Shown: one piece after another, positions 61,861-64,000 of the stretch
Numbering within the stretch: the first letter of the stretch is position 1
Layout of the letters: each line of letters opens with the position of its first letter
NCBI RefSeq assembly: GCF_901933205.1
Contig: NC_044571.1
Coordinates: forward strand, 54,621,994 to 54,685,993
Direction: 5' to 3'
Length of the DNA stretch: 64,000 nt
DNA from: Camarhynchus parvulus
Lineage: Eukaryota > Chordata > Aves > Passeriformes > Thraupidae
Made by a program: the position numbers and the translations under genes
The notes under the pieces: generated by a model
Databases searched by the model: none
Seen by the model: only the letters and a program-made list of their open reading frames with translations
Told to the model about the DNA's origin: nothing

Positions 61861-64000
61861 ATTGTTGTGCAAAAAATACTGTAATTAATTATCAAATTGC
61901 TATTCTTTCATGCTGATATTATCTACATATCATTCAGTATTTGTGATTTACTATGAGACTGATGGTTTGTGACACTTGGAATTCTTTTAGCTTCTTCATT
62001 TCCAGAGAAAAATTGTGCATGTCAAGTTTTTGTAATGACTGATGATTAACACAATGCAGAAGTTCACAAGATCTTTAAAAAGGAAAAATATTCATAAAGG
62101 CTTCCTTTCCTGAAGTAAGCATTAACCAAAACCCTCCAAAAAGCACAAGTTAGCACAAAAATTATTTACAATATGGATCTTTAAATAAGAGAGTGTAATA
62201 TTTTATGGTTTCTGCCTTTAGCTTCAATGACTGCCAAAAGGAATTTCTTTCTGTGTGTAATTGAGTTTGAAATGTGTTTTAGTGTTTCAAAGAGAGTTGT
62301 TTGATCTGGCTCTGTAAGCAAAATATATATAAATTCCTTTTTTTTAAAAAAAAGAAAAAATATTAATTTTAAATGTGTTAGTGTGGATTTCAGTTCATGT
62401 CCAAGAATCTAAAGATCTGCATCAAGATCTGCTTTATATTACTCTAAACATTACAGAAATCACAATCAATTATGTTCTTTTTAATTCTATAATCTTTCAA
62501 CATACTGTTTGTGTTTTCAACATACTCTTTTGTTGCTGTTTGCATACAATGATTCTCATAAGCTGCCATCACTGCTTCCATTGCAAGACAAGAAAACAAG
62601 TATTTATTTTACTAGCTGTATATAACATTCTTCATACTTCCTTAACATTTCTTCCCCTTCTGGCTTGCATGGAAGAGGGAATGAAACCAGTAATTTCTTC
62701 AGGTTTGTACTCCATTTACTCCCACTGGTTTGTAAGCTGTGAAGAATGTGCAAACCTCATAATGGTATATCAGGGAAGTGCCTTTGTTATGATCCTCTTT
62801 TAAGAACTACTTGTATAAGTTACTGCTATAGAAATATAGCTCATGTTGCAAATAATAGTAAAGAGAAGCAGAATTAATAACATGACCTAATTTATCTAAC
62901 TCAACTTTTGAAAAATGCAAGCACAGTAGATTTGCAAGTTTTGTGGTCATTTTTACTTGCTGATTATCACTCTGTCAACTTATCTTTTTTATAATTTTGT
63001 CCACACAGATTTGTCAATTTTGCAAAACATCATGCCATCTCTTGTTTTGACATCTACTATAATATCATTAAAGCCAGCCTTTTTAAAGGAAAAAATCTGC
63101 TAGTTGGAAGTATAGATTTGGCCTATTGCAAAGCAATTTTGAAGTTCTACACTTTGGGATTCATGAGAAGTTTTACACTATGGGGTTCAATTTAAATCAA
63201 AATTCAATTTTCCAAATGTCTAATCTTCACCAAATGTTTTTTATCTTGCTAACAAATCCTATTAAGTTGTAGATAGAACATGAAAAGCAAATGGTTTTGT
63301 TCATCAAAAATTTAATCCTATTGGTTCCTTTTGTCCAGTAACTGACTTAGACCTGATTAATTAACAATAATACAAAGATGAACAATATAAAGCCAAATCC
63401 CATGGGGTTTATGAAAGATAAGCTGTACTTAGCCAGGATAGAAGTAATCATAAATACTTATCTCTCTTGAATATTTTTTGTCAGGTTGCTTTTTTTTTCA
63501 GTTCAGAGAGAAAACATCATTTAGTGTTAGTTAACTGACATTAACCTTCTCCTGTGGCACGCAATCTATTTCACCTTCCTTAGAAATGTGAACGTCAGTT
63601 GATCATCTGCTTATCTGCATTTCTGCAAACTTTTATCTCAAAGCAATAAAAAAACTTGTTCTCTGTTTTTTCAAGGTCAGCGATAATCTTTAATCTCCTA
63701 AATACACATTTACACAGTATTTTAAGAGTTACCAGCATCTGAGGCACATATACATTCAGTTTCATGAGACCATTTTCCATTTTCAAGCATTTTAAATTTT
63801 TATTCAAGCCATAATTTCATGGTATAAAGTCTCTCACTATGACAGGTGATTTTCCAGTGCCAACAAAATCTTTTATTTCTAATGACATACTCAATGTTAC
63901 ACAAGCCTCAGCCTGTTATCATTGGCTTCAGTAACATACAGGGGGAAAAATGTTTCACTTGGCTGTAAATTAATATCAGGTTTACTTATTCTATAGGCAA
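61861..64000. other. AT-rich non-coding DNA, no gene seen
   Basis: The longest frame is 142 codons at 62375-62803 (plus), cysteine- and isoleucine-rich. It opens at a GTG rather than an ATG and shows no domain, signal or splice context, so I treat it as chance. No repeat was recognised up to the window end. Confidence 0.45.

Noticed and set aside
62375..62803. 142-codon frame, cysteine and isoleucine rich
   Set aside because: It begins at GTG and has no domain, signal peptide pattern, Kozak or splice context. Frames of this length can arise by chance in AT-rich DNA.
1..64000. Prokaryotic features such as operons, CRISPR arrays, terminators or ribosome binding sites
   Set aside because: Avian CR1 and LTR elements, the NUMT, low coding density and long AT-rich non-coding stretches show this is vertebrate nuclear DNA. 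No spaced direct-repeat array was seen.

Overview
The window looks like avian nuclear DNA, most likely from a neoavian and possibly a songbird. It is AT-rich and sparse in transposable elements. The clearly recognisable repeats are 3'-truncated CR1 LINE copies and ERVL-type LTRs, a combination typical of bird genomes. I find no complete protein-coding gene, rRNA gene, tRNA gene or CRISPR array. Reading frames of 60-160 codons occur on both strands, but each is either chance in AT-rich DNA or lies over a repeat. The best overall reading is a gene desert or the inside of one or more very long introns.

Layout. Five CR1 fragments were found: about 1368-1500 (+), 3781-3843 (+), 14302-14598 (-), 25045-25375 (+) and 43291-43780 (-). 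The last one still covers the decayed C-terminal end of the reverse-transcriptase reading frame. Three LTR-type islands stand out as GC-richer: about 28045-28640 (+), 33981-34830 (+) and 50705-51660 (-, LTR plus adjoining internal sequence). Microsatellites include (TATTA)n at 21108-21289, (AGAGA)n-type purine DNA at 23561-23658, (CCCAT)n at 51198-51273 and (AACC)n at 57418-57450.

The clearest unusual structure is at 33981-34830. A nearly full-length LTR is interrupted at about 34174-34430 by roughly 250 bp of mitochondrial 16S rRNA sequence, a NUMT. The second LTR in this window (50705-51660) provides an uninterrupted copy of the same site, so the insertion can be seen by comparing the two within the window.

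Weaker signals of transcription or regulation are also listed. Two exon-like intervals on the minus strand (49788-49850 and 21812-21913) have strong acceptor and donor sites, one open frame each, and matching phase 1-1. Two plus-strand sites at 11650/11651 and 36262/36263 match the recursive-splice consensus (pyrimidine tract, CAG|GTAAGT). Three long perfect or near-perfect hairpins lie at 16631-16718, 44029-44065 and 61811-61860. A few homeodomain-motif-rich stretches read like conserved non-coding elements. All of these are hypotheses; no alignment, folding or expression test could be run here.
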